A model generated the notes under the pieces. That model had not been told where the DNA came from and ran no database searches. It worked only from the letters and a program-made list of their open reading frames with translations. The position numbers were made by a program, and so were the translations under genes. DNA of 10,470 bases from a bacterium HR36 (GTDB lineage Bacteria > Planctomycetota > Planctomycetia > Gemmatales > HRBIN36): the NCBI GenBank assembly GCA_002898995.1, contig BEIM01000084.1:1-10470 (forward strand). Reading direction: 5' to 3'. Positions 1 through 6,485 of the stretch are shown piece by piece; position 1 is the stretch's first letter, and the number at the start of each line of letters is the position of its first letter.

Positions 1-253
1 TCAAGCCAATGCAAATGATCTTTGGCGGATCGGGTATAGGCGCAGCCAAACGAGCTTGCGTACGCGTGTATGTTACCACATCAGTGCGCTGCGATAGTTG
101 TCGCAGCCTGGCGCCGGCCACTTCCCCCAAGGCAAGGAGCTGCCGAAGAGAATCCGGCAAATCGGGGGCACTAGCGGGGATATCTATATAACCATCATCG
201 CGCACCAGGCCTGCCCGGAAACCTCGGTCCGTCCGCATAGTCACTAAGCGCAT
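1..253 (-). CDS. Fumarylacetoacetate hydrolase family protein, N-terminal part (cut by window edge)
   Basis: This is a partial gene: 84 codons are visible from an ATG at 253, and the frame stays open to base 1. The translation begins MRLVTMRTDRGFRAGLV and ends at the edge with PPKIICIGL. That last segment matches the point where FAH-family proteins enter their catalytic domain (typically P-x-K-x-x-x-x-G-x-N-Y-x-x-H). The first 70 or so residues form the usual small N-terminal lead-in. The family comprises metal-dependent C-C bond hydrolases, isomerases and decarboxylases acting on 2-oxo acid or acylpyruvate substrates. The catalytic residues lie beyond the edge, so the substrate cannot be given. 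The start is supported by a strong ribosome binding site at 258-264. Only 30 bases separate it from the dnaE stop codon, so co-transcription with dnaE is likely, though a functional link is not implied. The family call rests on a short segment but a characteristic one. Confidence 0.85.
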   Translation of the reverse strand, partial: MRLVTMRTDRGFRAGLVRDDGYIDIPASAPDLPDSLRQLLALGEVAGARLRQLSQRTDVVTYTRTQARLAAPIPDPPKIICIGL

Positions 254-257
254 CTTC

Positions 258-264
258 ACCTCCT
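258..264 (-). promoter_or_regulatory. Ribosome binding site of the FAH-family gene
   Basis: The minus strand reads AGGAGGT followed by GAAG and then ATG, a near-perfect Shine-Dalgarno sequence four bases from the start. It fixes the start of the edge-truncated gene and shows that this short open stretch is really translated. Confidence 0.8.
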
Positions 265-283
265 GGAAAGGATGCCCCGAACC

Positions 284-3200
284 TCACGAAATGGCCGGGG
301 TAAGCCCATTAGTCCTTTGGAAATAAATGCCATTTTTGCCGAGTAATTGCTGGAGGGCATTGCAATCAAGGTTAGCGACGTCTACGTTATAAGCTTTGTC
401 AAGAGCTAGCAGTGCACGCCGATTATTGCGGTCGCGGACTTCGATATAAACCGGACAAGGGCCCGGGCTGCGTTGCAGAATTGAGCGGATGTATGCGATG
501 GTGTGCGGCGAATGCTGCACCAAAGAGACCCGCAACAGCACCGCCCGAGTTAACTCGCGGACGACCCACTCGTAGCTGAGCACTCGGGTAACGATGAGGG
601 TTGGCAGGTCGCGGCTCCGATCTAAGGTACCGCGCACAAATGCTATTGCTTCTTCACCAATCCATTCCTGGCATGCAGCATAGTCATCAGGAAAAATCAG
701 GCATTCTATACTACTGGAAAAGTCACTTAGTCGAAAGCGCGCCATTTTGGTATTAGGTGATCGGCTCCGCCGTGCATGAGTAATTCGCACATCAGTAATC
801 ATCCCGCCGAGCAGTATTTCTTGGGGCGGCTCAGCATCCGGGGAGAGATTGACTACTTGCTCAATAGACATCGTGGCCAGCCCAGCAATACGTTCAGCCC
901 ATCTGGCGAGCGGATGCATGACGAAGTAAAAACCGAACGCTTCTTTTTCACGACGGGAGCGCTCTTCGTAAGTCCAATCGGCCACTTTAGGCAACGGACG
1001 TTTCCCTGGCGCTATGGCGGAGCCAGAATCCAGGTGGTCTAAGAAACTGCGCTGCCCTACTTTGCGGTCTTCTTGCAATCGTGAGCCAGCACTCAGAGCA
1101 TCGGGCAAGGCTTGCAATAATGCGGGGCGCGGGCCGAACTCGTCCAGTGCCCCAGCGCTAATTAAGGTCTCCAGCGTACTGCGCGTCACGATGCGCTGGT
1201 CAATCCGCGAACAGAAGTCATATAAATCTTGATAACGACCGCGGTGCTGGCGTTCGCCAATGATGGTCTGAGCCGCACCGTAACCCACACCCCGTAAGGC
1301 CGCCAGTGCATAACGAATCTTGCCATTTTCGACACTAAATTCCACCTCACTGCGGTTAATGTCGGGCGGCAAAACTTCGACCCCTAAATGGCGCGCGTGG
1401 GCCACATACTGGGCGAGTTTCTCAGCCTTGCCGATCTCGCTCGTCAGCAAGGCGGCCATGAACTCCGTGGGGAAATGCGCCTTCAAATAGGCGGTCTGGT
1501 AAGCAACTAAGGCATAGGCCGCGGCGTGCGACTTATTGAAACCATAGCCACCGAAGTGCACAATCTGATCGAAAATCTCTTGCGCTGTTTCTCGGGCCAC
1601 GCCTCGCGCAACCGCCCCATCTATAAACTCCTGTCGTCGCTGTGCAATGATATCATGCTTTTTCTTGCTGATGGCCTTGATACACGCATAGGCACTGGAT
1701 AAATCTATGCCACCCAGCCTGTTCAAGATCCGCATCACCTGTTCCTGATAGACCATGATGCCATAAGTTTCGGCCAAGATTTCTTCCATAACGGGGTGCT
1801 GATAAACCGGTTTTTCCAGACCGTGTTTGCGATTAACATAAGAATCTACCATGCCGCCACCTAGCGGTCCAGGGCGATACAGTGCATTACAGGCGATTAG
1901 GTCGCGGATATTATCGGGTTTCAGGCGCTGTAAAAGGTTCCGGATACCTTCCCCTTCGAACTGAAACACGCCAATAGCATCACCGCGCTGTAACATGGCA
2001 TAAGTTTTGGCGTCGTCCAGGGATAAATTGTGCAGGTCAATATCTATCTGATGGTGCTGCTTGATAAGCCGCACTGCGTGGTCTAGTAACGTGAGGGTGC
2101 GCAAACCGAGGAAATCCATTTTCAGCATGCCGACCTTCTCTAAGTCTTCCATAGTCCATTGCGTGGTTACCACACCTTCGCGGACGGAAAGGCGGCCTTT
2201 GTCAACGTGTTCTATGGGTTCACTCTCTTCACTACTGTCTGCGCGCTGGGGCACCACACGCTGTACGGGAACATAGTCAATCAGGGGACCATTGGCGATA
2301 ACCACACCAGCAGCATGAGTACTCACAGTACGGTTTGTCCCTTCGAGTTTCAACGCGATATCCAGGCATTCGCGGACTTGCGGATCGGATTCATATTCCC
2401 GGCGCAGGTCATAATTCGTCTGGAGTGCATCGGAAAGCGTAACGCCAGGACCGCGTGGAATAAGGCGAGCGAGCTGATCAATGCGAGTGCGTGGTAATCC
2501 TAATGCCCGGCCCACATCGCGTACGGCGGCACGAGCCGCTAATGTACCAAACGTCCCGATCTGGGCCACGCTATCTGCACCGTAGCGCTGCCGTACATAC
2601 TCCAGCACTTCTTCCCGCCGTTGCTGGCAGAAATCAATATCTATATCGGGGGCTTCTGCGCGTTTAGGGTCTAGGAACCGCTCGAAAAGCAAGTCATATT
2701 CCAGGGGATCGACGTGGCTAAGGTTCAGGACATAACTCACCAGGGCACCGCAGGCTGAACCACGGGCGCCGTAGGGAATGCCCCGTTCCCGCGCAAAGCG
2801 TACGAAATCATGCACGATTAGAAAATAGCCCGCGAAGCCGAGTCGGCAAATGATATCTAATTCGTGCTCCAAACGGTCGCGCGCCTGGACGGGCGGGGGA
2901 TTGCCATAGCGCTTTTTCAGCCCTTCCTCGCACAGTTGGCGTAGATATTGTTCGGGGCTAAGACCGCTAGGCGGCTGGAAGGCTGGATAATGACGCTTAG
3001 TGAAATCCAGTTCTAATAAACAGCGATTGGCGATGGCTTGGCTGCGGGCCACCGCATCGTGATAGCCGGGAAATGCATCATACATTTCCTCCGGCGAGCG
3101 CACATAGAACAAATCGCTGCCGTAACGCAGGCGATTAACGTCCTGGCGTTGCTTACCCGTGTTGATGCATAGTAAAATGTCGTGCGCTTCCGCATCTTCT

Positions 3201-3841
3201 TGGGTGAGGTAATGCGCATCCGCAGTAGCGACTAAGGGAAGGCTCAGGCGCTTGGCTATTTCAACTGCTCCTTCCAGACAGCGTCGTTGAATATCCAGGC
3301 CGTTATTTTGGATCTCTATATAAAACCGGTCCGGGGCGAACACGCGCGCAAACCATCGGGCTAATTCGATGGCATCCTCTAGCCGGTCTTGCAAGATCAA
3401 GGTACTAAACTCGCTGGAGGCGCAGCCACTAAGACAGATGAGCCCTTGATTATACCGTTCCAGCAACTCCTTATCAATGCGGGGGCGATAGTAAAATCCC
3501 TCGAGAAATGCCAAGGAGGAGAGGCGAATAAGATTGCGAAAGCCTTGTTCGTTATAAGCGAGGAGGGTGAGATGGTAACCCGCCTCACTAGTTCCGCGGG
3601 TATCGCGGTCGTGGCGGCTGCCAGGAGCGACATAAGCTTCGTAGCCAATGATCGGTTTGATACCGTGAGCGAGACAATGCTGATAAAGCTCGATAGCGCC
3701 ATAGAGATTGCCATGGTCGGTCAAGGCCAAAGCGTTCATGCCCAAAGCCTTGACGCGGGCGACAAGTTCGGGAATACGGCTGGCACCATCGAGCAAACTA
3801 TAATGGCTGTGGCAATGCAGGTGGATGAAGGGTTGGGTCAT
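284..3841 (-). CDS. dnaE: DNA polymerase III subunit alpha (replicative polymerase)
   Basis: This is the catalytic subunit of the chromosomal replicase, 1185 residues, near the usual length (E. coli about 1160). The N-terminal PHP domain (about 1-280) opens with HLHCHSHYSLLDGA. It keeps what look like all nine metal ligands: H9, H11, D18, H43 (TDHGN), E68 (GYEAY), H90, C140, D208 and H210 (DAH). The C-family polymerase core follows, with GARGSACGALVSY (358-370), the catalytic pair in PDIDIDF (D401, D403) and the third aspartate in KMDFLGL (D576). The fingers include GVFQFE and YRPGPLGGGM (655-664), and GYGFNKSHAAAYA lies at 765-777. A helix-hairpin-helix sits near 849-861, a candidate clamp-binding motif QRSFL at 930-934, an OB fold near 1008-1053, and a normal C-terminal domain to 1185. 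The ATG at 3841 is chosen because the PHP motif begins six residues later and GGAGAG lies nine bases upstream. An in-frame ATG at 4063 would add 74 residues unlike the family and overlap ribBA. About 20 extra acidic residues lie near 530-550. Confidence 0.97.
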   Translation of the reverse strand: MTQPFIHLHCHSHYSLLDGASRIPELVARVKALGMNALALTDHGNLYGAIELYQHCLAHGIKPIIGYEAYVAPGSRHDRDTRGTSEAGYHLTLLAYNEQGFRNLIRLSSLAFLEGFYYRPRIDKELLERYNQGLICLSGCASSEFSTLILQDRLEDAIELARWFARVFAPDRFYIEIQNNGLDIQRRCLEGAVEIAKRLSLPLVATADAHYLTQEDAEAHDILLCINTGKQRQDVNRLRYGSDLFYVRSPEEMYDAFPGYHDAVARSQAIANRCLLELDFTKRHYPAFQPPSGLSPEQYLRQLCEEGLKKRYGNPPPVQARDRLEHELDIICRLGFAGYFLIVHDFVRFARERGIPYGARGSACGALVSYVLNLSHVDPLEYDLLFERFLDPKRAEAPDIDIDFCQQRREEVLEYVRQRYGADSVAQIGTFGTLAARAAVRDVGRALGLPRTRIDQLARLIPRGPGVTLSDALQTNYDLRREYESDPQVRECLDIALKLEGTNRTVSTHAAGVVIANGPLIDYVPVQRVVPQRADSSEESEPIEHVDKGRLSVREGVVTTQWTMEDLEKVGMLKMDFLGLRTLTLLDHAVRLIKQHHQIDIDLHNLSLDDAKTYAMLQRGDAIGVFQFEGEGIRNLLQRLKPDNIRDLIACNALYRPGPLGGGMVDSYVNRKHGLEKPVYQHPVMEEILAETYGIMVYQEQVMRILNRLGGIDLSSAYACIKAISKKKHDIIAQRRQEFIDGAVARGVARETAQEIFDQIVHFGGYGFNKSHAAAYALVAYQTAYLKAHFPTEFMAALLTSEIGKAEKLAQYVAHARHLGVEVLPPDINRSEVEFSVENGKIRYALAALRGVGYGAAQTIIGERQHRGRYQDLYDFCSRIDQRIVTRSTLETLISAGALDEFGPRPALLQALPDALSAGSRLQEDRKVGQRSFLDHLDSGSAIAPGKRPLPKVADWTYEERSRREKEAFGFYFVMHPLARWAERIAGLATMSIEQVVNLSPDAEPPQEILLGGMITDVRITHARRSRSPNTKMARFRLSDFSSSIECLIFPDDYAACQEWIGEEAIAFVRGTLDRSRDLPTLIVTRVLSYEWVVRELTRAVLLRVSLVQHSPHTIAYIRSILQRSPGPCPVYIEVRDRNNRRALLALDKAYNVDVANLDCNALQQLLGKNGIYFQRTNGLTPAIS

Positions 3842-3850
3842 GGGTGTAGT

Positions 3851-3856
3851 CTCTCC
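3851..3856 (-). promoter_or_regulatory. Ribosome binding site deciding the dnaE start
   Basis: The minus strand carries GGAGAG, nine bases before the ATG at 3841. It supports this start over the upstream in-frame ATG at 4063, which lies inside ribBA. Confidence 0.6.
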
Positions 3857-3880
3857 GGCAAGCGGATACTCCTTTGCAGC

Positions 3881-3911
3881 ATTGTAGCGACCAGGCCAGA
3901 GATTACCGCAA
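3881..3911 (-). promoter_or_regulatory. Possible promoter for dnaE
   Basis: In the 115-base gap between ribBA and dnaE, the minus strand has TACAAT (3881-3886, five of six matches to the bacterial -10 box). TTGCGG (3906-3911) lies 19 bases upstream, which is longer than ideal. It would start transcription about 35 bases before the dnaE ATG. This is a consensus match by eye, in an organism whose promoter preferences are unknown. Confidence 0.3.
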
Positions 3912-3928
3912 CCGAAAAGCCAATTTCC

Positions 3929-3956
3929 GCCGCAGGTAAACTGCAGGGGCAGCGGC
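3929..3956 (-). other. Weak hairpin just after the ribBA stop codon
   Basis: The minus strand reads GCCGC, about 18 bases, then GCGGC, starting directly after the ribBA TGA. The stem can be extended by one pair across a T-T mismatch. The only T-run (TTTT) comes about a dozen bases further on, so this is a poor intrinsic terminator. It may cause partial attenuation between ribBA and dnaE, or it may be chance in GC-rich DNA. Confidence 0.25.
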
Positions 3957-5219
3957 TCAGCTAACGATTTGTTCGAGCAGATGGCCGAGTTTGGTTTTCT
4001 TGGCGCGGAGATAGTCGCGGTTTTGTTCGTTGGGGGGCACCAGGATGGGAACACGCTCGACAATTTTCAGGCCATAGCCATCCAGGCCGACGACTTTTTT
4101 CGGGTTGTTGGTCAGGAGCCGGATTTGGCGAATGCCTAAATCGTAAAGGATTTGTGCGCCGATGCCGTAGTGCCGCAAATCGGGGGCATAGCCAAGCTCC
4201 CGGTTGGCTTCCACGGTATCGAGGCGTTTTTCCTGTTGCAGGCGGTACGCGTGGAGCTTGGGGAGCAAGCCGATGCCGCGACCCTCCTGGCGCATGTAGA
4301 GCAGGCATCCTTTGCCTGCGTCGGCGATTTGCCGCATAGCCTGTTGCAGCTGGGCGCCGCAATCGCACAGCTGACTGTGGAAGATATCGCCAGTCAGACA
4401 CTGAGAATGGATGCGAACCAGCACTGGCTCTTGCTGAACCGGTACAACTCCGCTACTGTCATCACCGATGCCGCCCATACACAGCGCAATATGCGGCTCG
4501 GGGTCGACAACGGAAGTGTAAGCAAATAAGCGGAATTCGCCAAACTCCGTCGGCAGGGTCAGGCTCAGTTCGCGTTTGACGAGTTTTTCGCGCTGGCGGC
4601 GGTACTTGATGATCTCCTCGATGGTACACATCTTCAGGCCGTGCTGCCGACAAAACTCCCGCAGTTCAGGCACGCGGGCCATGTGACCATCAGGCCGCAA
4701 AATTTCGCAAATGACCGCCGCTTCTCGCAAACCCGCCAAGCGGCACAAGTCCACACTGCCTTCGGTGTGTCCGGCCCGTACGAGCACTCCCCCAGGATGG
4801 GCCCGCAGACCATGGACGTGTCCAGGACGCACCAAATCAGAGGGCTGACTTTTCGGATCAATGGCCACTTGAATGGTTCTGGCACGATCATACGCCGAGG
4901 TACCCGTGGCGATACCGCGGCGGGCATCGAACGAAACGGTGAAGGCGGTACCCATGGGGTTCGCGTGGGGCGCCTGCAGGGCCAAATCTAGCCGATCGCA
5001 AATCTCCGCCGACATCGCCAGGCAGAGCAAGCCGCGGGCCTCGCGGAGCATAAAGTTGATTGCCTCGGGCGTCACCTTCTCCGCAGCCAAAACCAGATCG
5101 CCCTCGTTCTCGCGGAACTCATCATCCACGAGCACAATCATGCGGCCAGCCCGCAATTCCGCTAGCGCTTCCTCGATGCTACAAAAACCTTCGTCCCGTT
5201 CCACCTGCTGCTCTGGCAT
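3957..5219 (-). CDS. ribBA: Bifunctional 3,4-dihydroxy-2-butanone-4-phosphate synthase / GTP cyclohydrolase II
   Basis: This enzyme supplies both precursors of riboflavin: the RibB half makes dihydroxybutanone phosphate from ribulose 5-phosphate, and the RibA half opens GTP to the diaminopyrimidine. It has 420 residues, typical of RibBA fusions, and is cytosolic. RibB (about 10-210) shows DDEFRENEGD (32-41; R36, E37, E39), ATGTSAYDRA (104-113), RPGHV (H134), RAGHTEGSVDL (H151, T152, E153) and E172. RibA (about 215-420) shows RIHSQCLTGD (269-278), the zinc cysteines C274, C285 and C287, QEGRGIGL (311-318), DTVEAN (334-339), D347/R349, and TNNPKK (370-375). The residue before CDCG is Leu284, where E. 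coli RibA and many others have Arg (SLRCDCG). All other key positions I could check are present. The ATG at 5219 has GGAG six bases upstream. The upstream GNAT gene ends 28 bases away, which suggests one transcript. I see no FMN riboswitch in the short upstream gap. Confidence 0.97.
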   Translation of the reverse strand: MPEQQVERDEGFCSIEEALAELRAGRMIVLVDDEFRENEGDLVLAAEKVTPEAINFMLREARGLLCLAMSAEICDRLDLALQAPHANPMGTAFTVSFDARRGIATGTSAYDRARTIQVAIDPKSQPSDLVRPGHVHGLRAHPGGVLVRAGHTEGSVDLCRLAGLREAAVICEILRPDGHMARVPELREFCRQHGLKMCTIEEIIKYRRQREKLVKRELSLTLPTEFGEFRLFAYTSVVDPEPHIALCMGGIGDDSSGVVPVQQEPVLVRIHSQCLTGDIFHSQLCDCGAQLQQAMRQIADAGKGCLLYMRQEGRGIGLLPKLHAYRLQQEKRLDTVEANRELGYAPDLRHYGIGAQILYDLGIRQIRLLTNNPKKVVGLDGYGLKIVERVPILVPPNEQNRDYLRAKKTKLGHLLEQIVS

Positions 5220-5247
5220 GGTTCACTCCGTCAGGGCGATGCTTCAC

Positions 5248-6228
5248 TCAGGGATTGCCTGGGCTGCCGACACACCGATACACAAAGCCGCGATCCACCA
5301 TTTCAAATCCCAAATCGCGCAGGCACTTCCTCAAAGCTTGCACCTGTTCCGGCACGTGCATTTCCACCAGCGTGTAGTATTGCTCATCAAGATATTGTAA
5401 GCTCTGTGCCAGCAACAATTCCTCCAATCCCTGCTCCGCATATAGCTCGGACACCTGCAGGTCGAGCAAACCGACGGTAGGTTGCTTCCAGCGCCAGCCA
5501 AACAATTCCATCTCCCACATGTCCACCCAAGCCAACACACGCTCTTCCTCTACCAGCTGGAACCGCAGCATTTCTAGCGGTGACGTCACGCAGGCTTCAA
5601 ACCAGTTCTTTTGCACCGGGCGCGGCAGCACTTGAAACCGGCATTTCGCCTTCCAGGCTGCCGCTGCGCCAGCCGTCTGATATGGCCCGCCATCCAACAC
5701 ACGCTGGTACACCACATGCGTGGCCACAACGCGGTAGCCGCGCTTTTCCAAGAAGGGCCTGGCCTCCTTGTCCGACTCGAGCACGCCGCTCGGCTCGCTG
5801 CCGCCATATAGCCCCCAATAAAACGGGCACAACGGGCGGTGGCAGCCGACGTAGATCTCCGCTACGCCTTGCTCGCGCAAGTAACGTTCCGCGCGGCGAA
5901 GCAACTCGCTCCCCAGCCCTTGCCCGCGCCATTGCGGATGCACCAACAGCACACAGATAACACCCCGTTCGCGGCTCAGGCGCTGGCCACTTGCTTCTGG
6001 TCCGAAACCCGCATGCACCCAGCCGACTACCTGCCCTTCCGCCTCCGCCACCAGCAAACCCGCCGGCTCGAAATAAGGTTTGCCCAGCACCGCCAACTCC
6101 AGGCAATTCGCATTCGGCAGAATGGCAGCACCGCGGCCAGTCAGGGCCGCGTTCCATAAGCGTATCAGCTGCGGCGGGTCGCTATTGCGAAAGGGCCGAA
6201 TTTGCCAACTCACGGCAGTATCCCACAA
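5248..6228 (-). CDS. GNAT-family N-acetyltransferase, probably tandem GNAT with a degenerate second domain
   Basis: The protein has 326 residues. The first half (about 8-175) is a GNAT acetyltransferase: a beta strand and turn at AEGQVVGWVHAGF, then motif A with ICVLLVHPQWRGQGLGSELL (91-110). There R101-G-Q-G104-L-G106 is the acetyl-CoA pyrophosphate loop. FLEKRGYRVVATHVVYQR (159-176) is the usual C-terminal strand pair. The second half (about 205-320) looks like another GNAT fold, with a helix and strand at ELYAEQGLEELLLAQSLQYL and a closing CLRDLGFEMVDRGFVYRC. It lacks the R/Q-x-x-G-x-G/A loop and is probably non-catalytic. The substrate is unknown. The start is TTG at 6228, with AGGAGG nine bases upstream. 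An in-frame GTG at 6213, just before SWQIRPF, is the alternative and would remove five residues. The gene lies 28 bases upstream of ribBA, so the two are probably co-transcribed, but nothing in the sequence ties it to riboflavin. Confidence 0.85.
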   Translation of the reverse strand: MWDTAVSWQIRPFRNSDPPQLIRLWNAALTGRGAAILPNANCLELAVLGKPYFEPAGLLVAEAEGQVVGWVHAGFGPEASGQRLSRERGVICVLLVHPQWRGQGLGSELLRRAERYLREQGVAEIYVGCHRPLCPFYWGLYGGSEPSGVLESDKEARPFLEKRGYRVVATHVVYQRVLDGGPYQTAGAAAAWKAKCRFQVLPRPVQKNWFEACVTSPLEMLRFQLVEEERVLAWVDMWEMELFGWRWKQPTVGLLDLQVSELYAEQGLEELLLAQSLQYLDEQYYTLVEMHVPEQVQALRKCLRDLGFEMVDRGFVYRCVGSPGNP

Positions 6229-6237
6229 TCTTCCAAG

Positions 6238-6243
6238 CCTCCT
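6238..6243 (-). promoter_or_regulatory. Ribosome binding site supporting a TTG start for the GNAT gene
   Basis: The minus strand reads AGGAGG, nine bases, then TTG at 6228. No ATG lies in frame nearby. The perfect Shine-Dalgarno core favours TTG over the GTG at 6213, which has only a weak GGGA upstream. Confidence 0.65.
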
Positions 6244-6258
6244 GCTTCCATCGAAGGG

Positions 6259-6267
6259 TTTATATCA
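6259..6267 (-). promoter_or_regulatory. Candidate extended -10 promoter for GNAT-ribBA
   Basis: The minus strand reads TGATATAAA: TG, one base, then TATAAA, an extended -10 pattern with five of six matches to TATAAT. No good -35 box is seen at 17 bases, as is often true of extended -10 promoters. It would give a short leader of about 20-25 bases that still contains the AGGAGG. It lies downstream of the terminator at 6384-6415, where a new promoter is expected. Confidence 0.4.
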
Positions 6268-6383
6268 CAATTGACGTTCTCAGCATAGCCCGAAGATGCC
6301 TTTACACTGCACGACAGCGTTCCTTTGAGCATTACGACCGTCACGCCATATTCCCAAGGACGTAACCCCAGCGGTGCCTGCGT

Positions 6384-6415
6384 CAAACAAAATAGGCGCA
6401 CCTTGCCGGCGCGCC
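6384..6415 (-). terminator. Intrinsic terminator after the DUF4139 gene
   Basis: On the minus strand GGCGCGCC, a five-base loop GGCAA, and GGTGCGCC form an eight-pair stem with one G-T wobble, followed directly by TATTTTGTTTG. It lies about 70 bases past the stop codon at 6486. This is the clearest terminator in the window and separates the DUF4139 gene from the GNAT-ribBA unit. On the plus strand the hairpin has no T-run, so it acts in one direction only. Confidence 0.8.
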
Positions 6416-6485
6416 CTGAATGCGTTGCCCAGCAGCCAGATCGGCCGCGTTACCTATCTTCAGCCGTTATCCTGGCTAGGGCTGC

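Larger units (their letters stand above)
6229..6485. other. Intergenic region between the DUF4139 and GNAT genes
   Basis: This is the longest gene-free stretch in the window (257 bases). It holds the strong terminator (6384-6415), the extended -10 candidate (6259-6267) and the GNAT ribosome binding site. The short open frames through it do not resemble any protein I recognise. I see no riboswitch-like conserved structure, although a small RNA cannot be excluded by eye. Confidence 0.6.

Noticed and set aside
3389..3964. 191-codon open frame on the plus strand opposite the dnaE N-terminus
   Set aside because: It lies wholly antisense to the conserved PHP domain and ribBA-dnaE gap. It has no convincing ribosome binding site and no recognisable domain.
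5220..5247. FMN riboswitch upstream of ribBA
   Set aside because: Only 28 bases separate ribBA from the preceding gene, too short for the element, and I saw no matching conserved segments upstream of the GNAT gene.
5597..6157. 186-codon minus-strand frame overlapping the GNAT gene
   Set aside because: It is a different frame of the same strand with Arg/Gly/Pro-rich content. The GNAT frame carries the acetyl-CoA motif, so this is a shadow.
6329..6357. TTGGGA, 17 bases, TAATGC on the minus strand as a promoter for the GNAT gene
   Set aside because: The spacing is ideal but the -10 box matches the consensus at only two of six positions. The extended -10 at 6259-6267 is better.
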